From contig NZ_CP023695.1 of NCBI RefSeq assembly GCF_008704395.1, positions 3,348,001-3,412,000 on the forward strand: 64,000 bases of DNA, read 5' to 3'. Each line of letters starts with the position of its first letter. Position 1 is the stretch's first letter. A program made the position numbers and the translations under genes. Positions 32,818 to 41,829 of this stretch are shown piece by piece. The notes under the pieces are model-generated. The model saw nothing but the letters and a program-made list of their open reading frames with translations, had not been told where the DNA came from and did no database searches. This stretch comes from Streptomyces alboniger. GTDB lineage: Bacteria; Actinomycetota; Actinomycetes; Streptomycetales; Streptomycetaceae.

Positions 32818-34526
32818 GCGGCGTCGACGCACCCACGTGGCCCGAGGAGTTCGCCGCCCGCTACCGCGCCGCCGGCTACTGGCGCGGCGAGACCTTCGGC
32901 GGGCTCCTGCGCGACCGCGCCGCCGAGCACCCCGACCGGATCGCGATCGTCGACCCCGGCGGGGCGAGCGGGACGGCCGACGCCTCCGGGGTCCGCCGCT
33001 GGACGTACGGCCAGCTCGACCGCAGGGCCGACCGCCTGGCGGCGGGCTTCCTCGCCCGTGGCATCACCAAGGGCGACCGGGTCGTCGTCCAACTCCCCAA
33101 CATCGCCGAGTTCTTCGAGACGATCTTCGCGCTCTTCCGTATCGGCGCGCTGCCGGTCTTCGCGCTGCCCGCGCACCGCGAGACGGAGATCCGCTACTTC
33201 TGCGAGTTCACCGAGGCCGCCGCGTACGTCATCCCCGCCGAGCACGGCGGCTTCGACTACCGCGACCTCGCGGCGAAGGTCCTCGCCGAAGTCCCCACCC
33301 TGCGCCACGTCTTCGTGGCCGACGGAGATCCCGGCGCCTTCGAGGCCCTGTCCGACGTACCCGCGGCCCCGGGGCCGATCCCGCACCCGCCCGCCCCCTC
33401 CGACCTGGCCTTCCTCCAGCTCTCCGGCGGCTCGACCGGCGTACCGAAGCTGATCCCCCGCACCCACGACGACTACATCTACTCGCTGCGCGGTTCGAAC
33501 GAGCTGTGCGGGGTCGACGCGGACTCCGTCTACCTGGTCGCCCTCCCCGCGGCCCACAACTTCCCGCTGTCCTCGCCCGGTTCGCTCGGCGCGCTCCACG
33601 CGGGCGCCCGCGTCGTGCTCTGCCCGCAGCCGGGCCCCGAGGTCGCCTTCCCGCTCATCGAGTCCGAGGGCGTCACCATCACGGGCCTCGTACCGCCGCT
33701 CGCCCTGCTCTGGACGGAGGCGGCGCCTTCGTCGGCGTACGACCTGTCCAGTCTGGACGTCCTCCTGGTCGGCGGCGCGAAGTTCAGCGAGGAGGCGGCG
33801 CGCCGCGTCGGACCCGCCCTCGGCTGCACGCTCCAGCAGGTCTTCGGCATGGCGGAGGGCCTGGTCAACTACACGCGCCTGGACGACCCGGACGAGACGA
33901 TCGTCACCACGCAGGGCCGCCCGATCTCCCCCGACGACGAGATCCGGATCGTCGACGACGAGGACGAGGAGCTGCCCGTGGGCGCGACCGGGCACCTCCT
34001 GACCCGCGGCCCGTACACGATCCGCGGCTACTGGCGGGCGCCCGAGCACAACGCCCGTTCCTTCACGGCGGACGGCTTCTACCGCACCGGCGACGTGGTC
34101 CGCCTCACCGAGACCGGCCATCTGGTCGTCGAGGGCCGGGCGAAGGACCAGATCAACCGGGGCGGCGAGAAGATCGCGGCCGAGGAGGTCGAGAACCACA
34201 TCCTCGCCCACCCGTCAGTGCACGACGCGAACGTCGTCGCCGAGCCCGACCCCTATCTGGGCGAGCGCACGTGCGCGTACGTCATCCTGCGCGCGGGCGC
34301 CGAGCCGCTGAAGCCGGTCGCGGTCAAGAGGTTCGTACGGGAACGGGGGCTCGCGGCGTACAAGGTGCCCGACCGCGTGGAGTTCGTGGAGGCCTTCCCG
34401 CAGACGGGCGTGGGCAAGATCTCCAAGAAGGACCTGCGCGCGGCCGCGTCCGCCCGGCCGGACTCCCCGGGTCGGCCGGACTCCCCGGGTCGCCCCGTCT
34501 CCACCTCTGAGCCCGCGCAAGCGTGA
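32814..34526 (+). CDS. dhbE: 2,3-dihydroxybenzoate-AMP ligase
   Basis: 570 residues, a stand-alone aryl-acid adenylating enzyme (EntE/DhbE). It activates DHB with ATP and loads it on the ArCP of DhbB. Core motifs: [24 protein letters not shown] (phosphate-binding loop), [60 protein letters not shown], and the late catalytic Lys in [12 protein letters not shown]. The C-terminal tail holds the tandem DSPGRP repeat, an 18-bp DNA repeat at 34455-34490. GTG 32814 overlaps the dhbC stop. Confidence 0.93.
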   Translation: MSGVDAPTWPEEFAARYRAAGYWRGETFGGLLRDRAAEHPDRIAIVDPGGASGTADASGVRRWTYGQLDRRADRLAAGFLARGITKGDRVVVQLPNIAEFFETIFALFRIGALPVFALPAHRETEIRYFCEFTEAAAYVIPAEHGGFDYRDLAAKVLAEVPTLRHVFVADGDPGAFEALSDVPAAPGPIPHPPAPSDLAFLQLSGGSTGVPKLIPRTHDDYIYSLRGSNELCGVDADSVYLVALPAAHNFPLSSPGSLGALHAGARVVLCPQPGPEVAFPLIESEGVTITGLVPPLALLWTEAAPSSAYDLSSLDVLLVGGAKFSEEAARRVGPALGCTLQQVFGMAEGLVNYTRLDDPDETIVTTQGRPISPDDEIRIVDDEDEELPVGATGHLLTRGPYTIRGYWRAPEHNARSFTADGFYRTGDVVRLTETGHLVVEGRAKDQINRGGEKIAAEEVENHILAHPSVHDANVVAEPDPYLGERTCAYVILRAGAEPLKPVAVKRFVRERGLAAYKVPDRVEFVEAFPQTGVGKISKKDLRAAASARPDSPGRPDSPGRPVSTSEPAQA

Positions 34527-34587
34527 CCGCCGGAGTCCGCGTATGCCTGCCTGACCGCCCAGTCCGCGCATATCTGCCCGACCGCCT
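34455..34587 (+). repeat. Tandem repeats around the dhbE stop
   Basis: Two exact 18-bp copies (34455-34472 and 34473-34490) encode the repeat PDSPGR. Downstream, two 27-bp diverged copies (34534-34560 and 34561-34587) start AGTCCGCG; the dhbE stop lies between the two repeat types. The dhbE-dhbB gap is thus built from diverging tandem copies. Confidence 0.6.
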
Positions 34588-34619
34588 GCCGCCAGCCTGA
34601 AACGGAACCCTCCACCACC

Positions 34620-35537
34620 ATGGCACTCCCCACCATCACCCCGTATCCCATGCCGTCGGCCGACGAGCTGCCCGCCAACCGCGTCGACTGGAAGGTCGAC
34701 CCGTCCCGCGCGGTGCTCCTCGTCCACGACCTCCAGAACTACTTCCTGTCGGCGTACGACCGTGACGCCTCGCCCGTCCCGGAACTCCTCGCGCACGTCG
34801 CCGAGTTGAAGCAGGCGGCGGACCGGCTCGGTGTGCCGGTCCTGCACACCGCGCAGCCCGGCGGCCAGACCCTCGCGGAGCGGGGCCTCCAGCAGGACTT
34901 CTGGGGGCCGGGCCTCCCCGACGACGAGCAGGCCGCGGCGATCGCCCCGGAGATCGGCCCGGCGCCCGCCGAGACGGTCATCACGAAGTGGAAGTACAGC
35001 GGCTTCGTCCGCACCGACCTGCTCGAACGGCTCCGCGAACAGGGCCGCGACCAGCTGGTCGTCGTCGGCGTCTACGCCCACATCGGCGTCCTGATGACGG
35101 CTTGCGACGCGTGGATGCAGGACATCCAGGCGTTCGTGGTCGCCGACGCGGTGGCCGACTTCTCGGCCGACGACCACGCGATGGCGCTGCGCTGGGCGGC
35201 GGACAAGTGCGCGGTCGTCACGACGACGGAGGCAGTCTTCGGGGACGCCGGCCACGCCGAACCCACCGAAGCCGAACCCACCGAAGCCGTGCCCCTCGAC
35301 CACCTGACCCGCGACGAGCTGACCCTCGACCAGCTGCGCGCGGACGTGGCGGATGTCCTCGGCGAGGACCCGGCGGACATCCCCGAGGACGAGAACCTCG
35401 TCGACTACGGCCTCGACTCCGTACGTCTCATGACCCTGCTGGGACGCTGGCGCCGCGACCACGGCGTGACAGCGTCCTTCGCGGACCTGGCGGAGGAGCC
35501 GGCGCTGGAGAAGTGGGTGCGGGTGCTGGCGCGGTAG
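34620..35537 (+). CDS. dhbB: Isochorismatase fused to aryl carrier protein
   Basis: 305 residues. Residues about 1-205 form an isochorismatase fold (LLVHDLQNYFLSAYD, then KWKYSGFVRTDLLERL and VVGVYAHIGVLMTACDAWMQDI) that hydrolyses isochorismate to 2,3-dihydro-DHB and pyruvate. After an acidic Pro/Glu linker with a repeated AEPTE unit, residues about 230-305 are an ArCP with the phosphopantetheine Ser in YGLDSVRLMTLL. It ends the dhbACEB operon. A phosphopantetheinyl transferase is not in the window. Confidence 0.94.
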   Translation: MALPTITPYPMPSADELPANRVDWKVDPSRAVLLVHDLQNYFLSAYDRDASPVPELLAHVAELKQAADRLGVPVLHTAQPGGQTLAERGLQQDFWGPGLPDDEQAAAIAPEIGPAPAETVITKWKYSGFVRTDLLERLREQGRDQLVVVGVYAHIGVLMTACDAWMQDIQAFVVADAVADFSADDHAMALRWAADKCAVVTTTEAVFGDAGHAEPTEAEPTEAVPLDHLTRDELTLDQLRADVADVLGEDPADIPEDENLVDYGLDSVRLMTLLGRWRRDHGVTASFADLAEEPALEKWVRVLAR

Positions 35538-35549
35538 CCCCGGCCGGCC

Positions 35550-36341
35550 TCAGAACGCGGAGTGGGCGAACCACCGGTCGAGCAGGCCGGTGTCCCCCGC
35601 GACCTCGAAAGCGCCGGAATCCCGACCGAGACGCCCGTAGAGGAGCAGCAGCAGATCAGCGGCGCTTCCGTGCACGGACGCGTCCACGGACTGCTGCTCG
35701 CGGTCGACGAGCCCGAAGCGGTCGGCCGACAGCCGAACCACCCAGTCCCGCCCCCGCCCCCGACCCTGCTCCTGCTGGTCGGTGGCGCGGAAGCGGATGG
35801 TCTCGCCCTGGCCGCGAAGTCGGGCGACTCCGGGCGCGAACGGCGTGGCGAAGGGCAGATTGACCAGGAACTCGTCCACGCCGTCGGCCGCGAGCGCCGG
35901 GTCGATCACGGGCCGCAGCCCGAGGGCGGCCTCCGCGTCGACGCGGTGCACGAGCGTCTCGTGGAGCATGCGCCGCACCCAGAAACGGGCGTGCGGGTCG
36001 GCGCCCCAGGTCCACATGGTCGCGTCGGGATCGACCTCGGCGAAGGTCCGGGCGGCGAGGTCGGCACCGGCGGCGAGCCAGGCGGCGTACGCGTACGAGT
36101 CCTCGCGCTCGGGCAGGTCGAGGTCGACGGCCCGCGTCGTGGGAGCCTCCTGGACGTTGGTCCGCAGCAGCACGGAGAACCACCGGTGCACGCTTCCGGT
36201 GTGCCGGACCAGATCGAGGAGCGTCCACCCCGGGCACCCGGGAACGGGAGTGGAGAGATCGGCCCCCTCCTCAAGGATCGCCACGAACCGACGGCTCTCG
36301 GCCGCGACGGCACCGGCGTGAGCCTCACCGAACGCAGTCAC
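35550..36341 (-). CDS. Maleylpyruvate-isomerase-family (mycothiol-dependent DinB-like) protein
   Basis: 263 residues. An N-terminal four-helix DinB-type domain includes ILEEGADLSTPVPGCPGWTLLDLVRHTGSVHRWFSVLL and MLHETLVHRVDAEAALG, carrying the His positions that bind metal in mycothiol-dependent enzymes. The C-terminal part matches the sterol-carrier-like domain. GTG 36341 is chosen because GGAGG lies 9 bases upstream; GTG 36350 has it directly adjacent. The start overlaps the end of ohrR (GTG at 36341, ohrR stop at 36325), so they are likely co-transcribed. The substrate is unknown. Confidence 0.82.
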   Translation of the reverse strand: MTAFGEAHAGAVAAESRRFVAILEEGADLSTPVPGCPGWTLLDLVRHTGSVHRWFSVLLRTNVQEAPTTRAVDLDLPEREDSYAYAAWLAAGADLAARTFAEVDPDATMWTWGADPHARFWVRRMLHETLVHRVDAEAALGLRPVIDPALAADGVDEFLVNLPFATPFAPGVARLRGQGETIRFRATDQQEQGRGRGRDWVVRLSADRFGLVDREQQSVDASVHGSAADLLLLLYGRLGRDSGAFEVAGDTGLLDRWFAHSAF

Positions 36342-36843
36342 TGGCGCCACCCTCCACGTCGGCCCCGACTTCGGCCCCGTCGAGGGCGGCGGTCAGGGTG
36401 TTGAGCCGCGCGCGCAGCTCCCGCACCTCGTCCAGGGAGAGCCCGGTGGACGCGGCGATGGTGCGGGGCACGGCAAGAGCCTTCTCGCGCAGGGCGTTCC
36501 CCTGCCCGGTGAGCCGCACGGAGACGGACCGCTCGTCCTCGACACTGCGCCGCCGCTCCACGTGCCCGGCCGCCTCCAGCCGCTTGAGCAGCGGCGACAA
36601 CGTGCCGGAGTCGAGCCGCAGCCGCTCCCCGATCTTCTTGACGGGCAGCTCGCCGTGCTCCCAGAGCACGAGCATCACCAGGTACTGCGGGTAGGTGAGC
36701 CCAAGATCCTTCAGGGCGGCCCGGTAGACGCCGTTGAAGGCACGGGCGGCGGCGTGCAACGAGAAGCAGATCTGGTGATCGAGCAGCAGAAAATCCTCGT
36801 CGCGCGAGAGTGCCGGGCCACCGGCGGGTACGCGTTTCTCCAT
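36325..36843 (-). CDS. ohrR: OhrR: organic-hydroperoxide-sensing MarR repressor
   Basis: 172 residues. The reactive sensor Cys26 sits in LLLDHQICFSLHAAARAF at the position typical for OhrR. The winged helix follows: LTYPQYLVMLVLWEHGELPVKKIGERLRLDSGTLSPLLKRLEAAGHVERRRSVEDERSV. Oxidation of Cys26 releases the repressor from DNA. It is divergent from ohr with the operator between them. Confidence 0.93.
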   Translation of the reverse strand: MEKRVPAGGPALSRDEDFLLLDHQICFSLHAAARAFNGVYRAALKDLGLTYPQYLVMLVLWEHGELPVKKIGERLRLDSGTLSPLLKRLEAAGHVERRRSVEDERSVSVRLTGQGNALREKALAVPRTIAASTGLSLDEVRELRARLNTLTAALDGAEVGADVEGGASDCVR

Positions 36844-36870
36844 ACCCCCACCCTACAACGCACCCAACTA

Positions 36871-36884
36871 AGTTGCGCACAACT
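36871..36884. promoter_or_regulatory. OhrR operator
   Basis: AGTTGCGCACAACT is a 12-of-14 palindrome flanked by AT-rich ACTA and AAAT, resembling known ohr boxes, and sits between ohrR and ohr (36844-36989). Confidence 0.7.
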
Positions 36885-36989
36885 AAATAGGGTGCTCTAC
36901 TGTCTCTCAAGGGTCCCAGGGGTGGCCGCCGAACCGCCGAGCCGCTGGGCACCCTCCCCCGCCGCGAACAGGAAGAGGAAGAGAAACTC

Positions 36990-37403
36990 ATGGACGCGCT
37001 GTACACCGCCGTAGCCACCGCCAACGGCCGCGAGGGCCGCGCCGTCAGCTCCGACGGCCAGATCGACCTCCCCCTCGGCTTCCCCACCGCCCTTGGGGGC
37101 AACGGCAAGGGCACCAACCCGGAACAGCTCTTCGCCGCGGGCTACGCGGCCTGCTTCGCCAGTGCGATGGGCAACATCGCGCGCCAGGAGAAGATCGACG
37201 TCTCGGACGTCTCGGTGACCGCGGAGGTCAGCATCGGCAAGGACACGGACGGCGGCTTCGGCCTCTCCGTGATCATGCGAGCGGAACTCCCCGACCACCT
37301 CCAGGGCCCCGCGGGCGAGGACCTCCTGAAGAAAACCCACGCGTACTGCCCCTACTCGAAGGCGACCCGCGGCAACATCCCCGTGGAACTGGTCATCGAG
37401 TAA
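36990..37403 (+). CDS. ohr: Organic hydroperoxide reductase Ohr
   Basis: 137 residues. Both catalytic cysteines are present: Cys55 in YAACFASAM and Cys120 in YCPYSKATRGN. It reduces organic hydroperoxides using a dithiol partner. ATG 36990 has AGGAAGAGGAAGAG upstream. Divergent from ohrR; stops 89 bases before a tRNA gene. Confidence 0.95.
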   Translation: MDALYTAVATANGREGRAVSSDGQIDLPLGFPTALGGNGKGTNPEQLFAAGYAACFASAMGNIARQEKIDVSDVSVTAEVSIGKDTDGGFGLSVIMRAELPDHLQGPAGEDLLKKTHAYCPYSKATRGNIPVELVIE

Positions 37404-37491
37404 CCCGGGAGCAACCCCCGGCCCCCGAACGACCACCCGCTACACTGAGCGGCGGTGACACGGTCCCTCCGGACCCGCGCCACCATGCCCC

Positions 37492-37567
37492 GCCTCCGTA
37501 GCTCAGGGGATAGAGCACAGCTCTCCTAAAGCTGGTGTCGCAGGTTCGAATCCTGCCGGGGGCACCA
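37492..37567 (+). tRNA. tRNA-Arg (anticodon CCT)
   Basis: The acceptor arm (GCCTCCG pairing with CGGGGGC, one T-G wobble), the anticodon stem CAGCT/AGCTG around loop CTCCTAA and the T arm GCAGG-TTCGAAT-CCTGC all pair. CCA is encoded. The anticodon CCT reads AGG. Confidence 0.95.
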
Positions 37568-37580
37568 GGTCGGCACGGCA

Positions 37581-37621
37581 AAGGCCCAGGCCCCGGATGA
37601 CAGATCCGGGACCTGGGCCTT
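37581..37621 (+). terminator. Terminator of the tRNA gene
   Basis: A long interrupted hairpin: AAGGCCCAGG and CCGGAT (37581-37598) pair with ATCCGG and CCTGGGCCTT (37604-37621), loop GACAG. It lies 14 bases after the tRNA. Confidence 0.85.
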
Positions 37622-37698
37622 CGTCTTGCGCAGGCCGGCTACGCCTCCGGACACTCTCGATACAGACTCACTACCGGATCCCGGCTCCTAAGTCGCTC

Positions 37699-37809
37699 CT
37701 AAACGATCTCTGCGTTTCCGCAGGTGAGCGGGTCTGCCAGGTCGAGCAGCTGCCGCAGGCATGGCCCGCACAGCACGAGAGCCGGGTCCGGTGCTGCGGG
37801 GCCGCTCAT
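37699..37809 (-). CDS. Very small CxxC protein, coupled to upstream gene
   Basis: 36 residues with LCGPCLRQLLDLADPLTCG, containing a CxxC and a third Cys. Its ATG overlaps the stop of the preceding Cys-rich gene (ATGA), and similar short CxxC tails follow related Streptomyces genes in my memory. Function unknown; a zinc-binding peptide is possible. Confidence 0.5.
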   Translation of the reverse strand: MSGPAAPDPALVLCGPCLRQLLDLADPLTCGNAEIV

Positions 37810-38165
37810 CAGCGGACCGTCCGCATGGCCATGCGCAAGGCCTTGCCGACGGAGCAGTTGAGGAAGTCGTCGGCACACTGCTCGCAACTCTGGGAGTGGT
37901 CGAGGAGCGCCGCGTGGAGGTGCTCGAAGCCGCAGGGGTTGCAGCAACGCGGGTACCAGCGGGCTCCGCAGCTGTGCGCATCCGCTTGGCGTGCGCCGAG
38001 GTCGAGCGCGGTCGTGTTGTGGAGAGCGGCCGCACACCAGACACAAGCCCTGCCGCACACCTGCTCCTCGGCCAGCTCAGCCGGATCCGGCAGCTCGGTC
38101 AGCAACGCCTGGAGGATTCCGCCACTGCTTCCCGCGACGGATGTTGGGACCGTGATCTCACCCAT
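37809..38165 (-). CDS. Cys-rich zinc-ribbon-like protein, Streptomyces-specific
   Basis: 118 residues. Metal-ligand-like groups: VCGRACVWCAAAL, a WYPRCCNPCGFEH block, and CEQCADDFLNC with eight or more Cys. The ACVWC...WYPR.C..C...CEQC pattern is one I recognise from accessory Streptomyces loci, often next to XRE regulators; function is unknown. ATG 38165 has GAGGAG 5 bases upstream. It follows the XRE gene (38290-39504) by 124 bases on the same strand. Confidence 0.75.
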   Translation of the reverse strand: MGEITVPTSVAGSSGGILQALLTELPDPAELAEEQVCGRACVWCAAALHNTTALDLGARQADAHSCGARWYPRCCNPCGFEHLHAALLDHSQSCEQCADDFLNCSVGKALRMAMRTVR

Positions 38166-38289
38166 GTCGACTCCTCACCAGTCGGCCATACCCCGGGCCG
38201 CACGCGCGCGGTTGCCGGGGCTCTGTCCGTCTCATGGAAGCGACTCACTACAGAGCGTGACAGGGATGCAGCGTCCTACTTTTCCGATG

Positions 38290-39504
38290 CTATTCGCCGA
38301 CCCCGAGGTATTCGGCCAACGGCCGCAGCCCCGGAGGGTGGTTGGGGAGCGCCCAAAGGTCACGCACGATGGCGACGGCCAACGTGTGGTGCTGCATCCA
38401 CGTCGGTGCCACGCGACGCAGCGATTCAAGGGCTTTCACGGCCCCGACCGCGTCCCCGAGATCCGTGTGGGCGCGGGCTACGTCCAACAGCAGCCACGTC
38501 CGCCAGGAGGACGGCACGTCTTTGCTCAGCCGCATGCCCTTGGCCAGCCTCAGGGCGTCCTCGGGGTGACCGTACTGAACGGCCAGACGGACGCGTTCAA
38601 TGCGTACTGACGATGGGCTGAAGACGCTCACCATGCGGCTGTCGCCGCCCTGCGGCAGCTTGTCCACCCGGGCCGCTTCCTTCTCGGCGTGCGCCATCAA
38701 CGCAGCTGCCCGTTCGTACTCATTGCTGCGCGCGGCCGACGTGGCGGCGGACATGGTCAGCGCGCCCCACACCTTCAGGCCGTCAGCGGTGTCCGTGTGC
38801 CCGCTGTCCTTGGTGTCGTCTGCGGCGCGCAGGGCGATGTCGAGGGCGTCGCCGAGGCGTCCTTGCCGCTGGTAGGTCCACGCAACGGAATTGACGATCA
38901 TGGGACGCAGTAGGGGGTCGGGGGACCGCCCCGCGGCGTCTATGGCGCGCTCCAAGCTGATGAGCGCGAGGTCTGTTTTCCCCATCCGGACGGCGACGTG
39001 CCCGGCGAGCTGGAGAGCCTTGCCCAACGCTGCGAAACCGGCGCCCCGGCCGTCGTCGTTGGTCGACGCCGTGGCCGTGTGCGCATCCGAGATCATGTCG
39101 GGCAGTGCCTTCATCACCGTGTCGAACTCGGCGGCGTGGTACTGCGTCCAGCCATCCGCGATCTGCTCGCGCAGGTGGTCCATGGAGAAGTCGGGGTCCG
39201 GTGACTTCGGCTCCGGTCCCCACAGCGCCGGCATGATGGCGCGACGCATGGCCACGAAGCGGGGCCCGTCGTTCTCTCCCGTGGATGAGACAGCAGGTGG
39301 GTCGCCCAGAAGCGTCGTCAGCTCCACGCCGAGACCATTGGCCAACGAGTGCAGCGTGGGTAGACGCGCCGAGTGTTTCCGCCGCTGTTCAAGCTGCCGG
39401 ATCACGTCAACGGAAACCTGGGAGCGCTCAGCCAGCTCTTCTTGGGTGAGGGAAGCCAGGAGGCGCAACCGTCGAAGAGTTCGTCCCAGTTCGTCGTCTG
39501 CCAC
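38290..39504 (-). CDS. XRE-family regulator with TPR-like C-terminus
   Basis: 404 residues. The N-terminal XRE helix-turn-helix is LRRLRLLASLTQEELAERSQVSVDVIRQLEQRRKHSARLPTLHSLANGLGV (about residues 10-60); the rest is helical repeat with ALISLERAIDAAGRS, RQGRLGDALDIALRAADD and GDAVGAVKALESL, as in TPR signalling receptors. GTG start at 39504 without an obvious Shine-Dalgarno sequence. Base use is less biased than in neighbours, as in acquired genes. A regulator of the accessory genes near the tRNA is likely. Confidence 0.85.
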   Translation of the reverse strand: MADDELGRTLRRLRLLASLTQEELAERSQVSVDVIRQLEQRRKHSARLPTLHSLANGLGVELTTLLGDPPAVSSTGENDGPRFVAMRRAIMPALWGPEPKSPDPDFSMDHLREQIADGWTQYHAAEFDTVMKALPDMISDAHTATASTNDDGRGAGFAALGKALQLAGHVAVRMGKTDLALISLERAIDAAGRSPDPLLRPMIVNSVAWTYQRQGRLGDALDIALRAADDTKDSGHTDTADGLKVWGALTMSAATSAARSNEYERAAALMAHAEKEAARVDKLPQGGDSRMVSVFSPSSVRIERVRLAVQYGHPEDALRLAKGMRLSKDVPSSWRTWLLLDVARAHTDLGDAVGAVKALESLRRVAPTWMQHHTLAVAIVRDLWALPNHPPGLRPLAEYLGVGE

Positions 39505-39637
39505 GCTGTCACGGTACGCCGACCCGACTGCGAGGGAGCATGGCAGTCGAGTTCTCGGTGTCAGGGCCTATGCGCAGTCGTCCAAGGGCAGGAAAACGCA
39601 GCGCGCCGGCGTAGACGTAGCCCCTAAGGTTCGGCCC

Positions 39638-39856
39638 ATGGTGATCGCGACTGTCCGTGAGTGGCACGAGGAGGAGGGGTGGGGCGTGCTCGACTGCTCT
39701 GAGACTCCTGGCGGCTGCTTCGGCCACTTCTCCGACATACAGATGACCGGCTTCCGCAGCCTGACGCCAGGTCAGCACGTGGACCTCACCTGGGAAGCCC
39801 CCGGTTTCAAACAGGACGGGTACGACTATCGCGCGGTGAGCATCGTTCCTCGGTGA
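39638..39856 (+). CDS. Cold-shock-domain-like protein
   Basis: 72 residues. The CSD outline is kept: ATVREWHEEEGWGVL (usual GTVKWFNxxKGFGFI), CFGHFSDIQMTGFRSLTPGQHVDL and RAVSIVP. The RNP-type aromatic pattern is diverged, so nucleic-acid binding is uncertain. ATG 39638 (or GTG 39641) with a weak AAGG upstream. Divergent from the XRE gene. Confidence 0.65.
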   Translation: MVIATVREWHEEEGWGVLDCSETPGGCFGHFSDIQMTGFRSLTPGQHVDLTWEAPGFKQDGYDYRAVSIVPR

Positions 39857-39883
39857 TCGCTGCGGTACCTAGGAGGCACAGTC

Positions 39884-41266
39884 ATGGCTACGCCGATCCC
39901 TGGGCCCCAGTGGCAGAGTGATGGTGGTGTCGGGGCCGTTGCCGCCGCCGGGGGGTTGCATCTCTATCAGTTGGCTCTGCATGAGCGGTACGGGCCCGTC
40001 GTGCGGTTTCAGTTGCCCGGGGCCGGGCGCGGGGGCGCCGTGTCCGTTGCCGATCCTGTGTTGTTGGAAGCCACCGCTCACGTCAACAAGCGGCCCGCCA
40101 AGCTCTTCGAGTTCCTGGCTCCGCTGTGCGAGGCGGGGAATTTGCAGGTGCTGGACGCCGAAGAGCACGGGCCGTGGCGGCGGTTGCTGCTCTCCGTGCT
40201 GGCGGGGCGGCCCTCGCACGAGCGGCATTTCGCGGGCTTCACGGCGCTCGTGACCGACCTCGCCGACCGCTGGGCCGAGCAGGCCGGTCGTGCGCACGTC
40301 TCGCTCCAGAAAGATCTCACCTCGCTCTCGCTGCGGATGATCTGCGAGTACGCCCTCGGGGACGCCGCCACCTCGGACATCGTGGACCCGGACCGGGTCA
40401 CCGCCGCCTTCGAGAACGTCCTCGTCGAGCATCTCGGGCGGAGCGAGCCCTTGAGCGGGGGACAGGGCGGGGCCGACTCCCTCGCCTATCTGCGCGCCAC
40501 CGTCGATCGCATCATCGCCGCGTACCGCCGCCCCGGCCGGCCCGTACGCGGCGACCGGAGCGATCTCATCGGGGCACTCCTCGCGGCCGGCGAGCGGCCC
40601 GCCAGAATCCGCGACACCGTCATGGTCACCATGCTGGCCGCCCACCACACCACCGGGGTCGCCGTCTCGTGGGCCCTGCATCTGCTGGGGCGCCACCCGG
40701 ACGTGGCCGCACGCGTCGCCGACGAGCTGGACCGGGTGCTCGGTGAGCGTGCCGCCCCCGACTACGCCGACCTGCGGCGGCTCACGTATCTGGACATGGT
40801 CCTCAAGGAGTCGATGCGGCTCTACCCGCCCGGCCCTTACGGCGCCCGCGAGGCGACCGAGGACTTCGTCCTCGGAGGGGAGGGGGAGAGTGAGGGGGAG
40901 GGGGGTGGCAGCCAGTACGAGATTTCGGCCGGGACCACGATCTTCTATCCCTTCTGGGCCATCCACATGAACCCCGCCCACTGGCCCGACCCCGGCTCGT
41001 TCCGCCCCGAGCGGTTCACCCCGGAAGCGGTGGCCGCGCGGCCGAGGTTCGCGTACGTCCCCTTCGGGCTCGGGCCGCGCAGCTGCGAGGGGGCCGGATT
41101 GGCCATGGTGGAGGCCGAGTTGATGCTGGCCGTGCTGCTCAAGCGGTTCCGGTTCCGGCCCGTGCCGGGGCACGAGGTGACGCCCGTCGAACGTTTCGTA
41201 CTCTGGGCAGCCGACGACATCCGTATGACCGTCACCCCACGCGGCCTCTCCCACGGTGCGACCTAG
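39884..41266 (+). CDS. Cytochrome P450
   Basis: 460 residues, soluble. Motifs in order: I-helix MLAAHHTTGVAVSW (A-A/G-x-x-T), K-helix KESMR (ExxR), PERF, and the heme loop FGLGPRSCEG with the thiolate Cys401. Between K-helix and PERF there is a low-complexity insert, GGEGESEGEGGG, coded by a purine-rich stretch at 40877-40908. ATG 39884 has AGGAGG upstream. No redox partner is adjacent; the substrate is unknown. The family is nearest to the class with SxxR/MAR-type bacterial P450s. Confidence 0.9.
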   Translation: MATPIPGPQWQSDGGVGAVAAAGGLHLYQLALHERYGPVVRFQLPGAGRGGAVSVADPVLLEATAHVNKRPAKLFEFLAPLCEAGNLQVLDAEEHGPWRRLLLSVLAGRPSHERHFAGFTALVTDLADRWAEQAGRAHVSLQKDLTSLSLRMICEYALGDAATSDIVDPDRVTAAFENVLVEHLGRSEPLSGGQGGADSLAYLRATVDRIIAAYRRPGRPVRGDRSDLIGALLAAGERPARIRDTVMVTMLAAHHTTGVAVSWALHLLGRHPDVAARVADELDRVLGERAAPDYADLRRLTYLDMVLKESMRLYPPGPYGAREATEDFVLGGEGESEGEGGGSQYEISAGTTIFYPFWAIHMNPAHWPDPGSFRPERFTPEAVAARPRFAYVPFGLGPRSCEGAGLAMVEAELMLAVLLKRFRFRPVPGHEVTPVERFVLWAADDIRMTVTPRGLSHGAT

Positions 41267-41401
41267 TCGGCCTCACCGCCCACGTGCCTGGGCAGGAAGC
41301 AGAACGCGGATGACAGCGATGACTTTTCGGCCCGCCCGTCGTCATACTCCCGACAGCGACGCACACCTGTGCGAGCAGAGGAACAGAGAGGCAGCAGTCC
41401 T

Positions 41402-41617
41402 ATGAGCGACGCCGTGGTGAAGGGCCCCGCCAGCTACTTCCCCTCCATCGAGAAGAAGTACGGGCGGCCGGTCGAGGAGTGGAAGCAGTTGGTGCGGGAC
41501 TCGCCGCTGACCCGGCACATGGAACTCGTCGCCTGGCTCAAGACCGAGCACGGGATCGGGCACGGGCACGCCAACGCGATCGTCGCCCACACGCTCGCCG
41601 AGCCCCGGGGCCGGTAA
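41402..41617 (+). CDS. DUF4287 domain protein
   Basis: 71 residues. GPASYFPSIEKKYGRPVEEWKQLVRDS...HMELVAWLKTEHGIGHGHANAIVAHTL is the DUF4287 pattern, a helical domain found in many bacteria with unknown function. ATG 41402, with AGAGGCAGCAG before it. It is the last feature before a 212-base gap. Confidence 0.8.
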   Translation: MSDAVVKGPASYFPSIEKKYGRPVEEWKQLVRDSPLTRHMELVAWLKTEHGIGHGHANAIVAHTLAEPRGR

Positions 41618-41829
41618 CGAGGCCGGTGACGGAGCCGGCGGTGAGGCCAGTGGCGGCCCGGTGACGGGGTCCATGACGGGGGCGCCCGGATCGCACCCGT
41701 TCCGGATGGTTCGGCGGGGCGGCCCCGGGTACCCGGGGCGCCAAGCGCAGGAGGCGCCCGGGAGTTTCCTGCGTCAGGCTCTCCTCGTTGGAAACGCAGC
41801 GTGGAGAGCTGCCCCTACCCTACGACCCG
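41618..41829. other. Intergenic region with an 18-bp perfect palindrome
   Basis: GCCCCGGGT-ACCCGGGGC (41722-41739) is perfect and loop-less. Other pairings nearby: GCTCTCC with GGAGAGC (about 41777-41808). No gene is seen. It lies between the convergent DUF4287 and ANTAR genes and may hold their terminator. Confidence 0.55.

Noticed and set aside
37622..37698. Integrase or att repeat next to the tRNA gene
   Set aside because: No recombinase frame and no second copy of the tRNA 3' end found by eye.
41764..41808. ANTAR-target double hairpin (antitermination site)
   Set aside because: Pairings exist, but they lie downstream of the ANTAR gene and I could not find the expected pair of hexaloops with fixed A and G.
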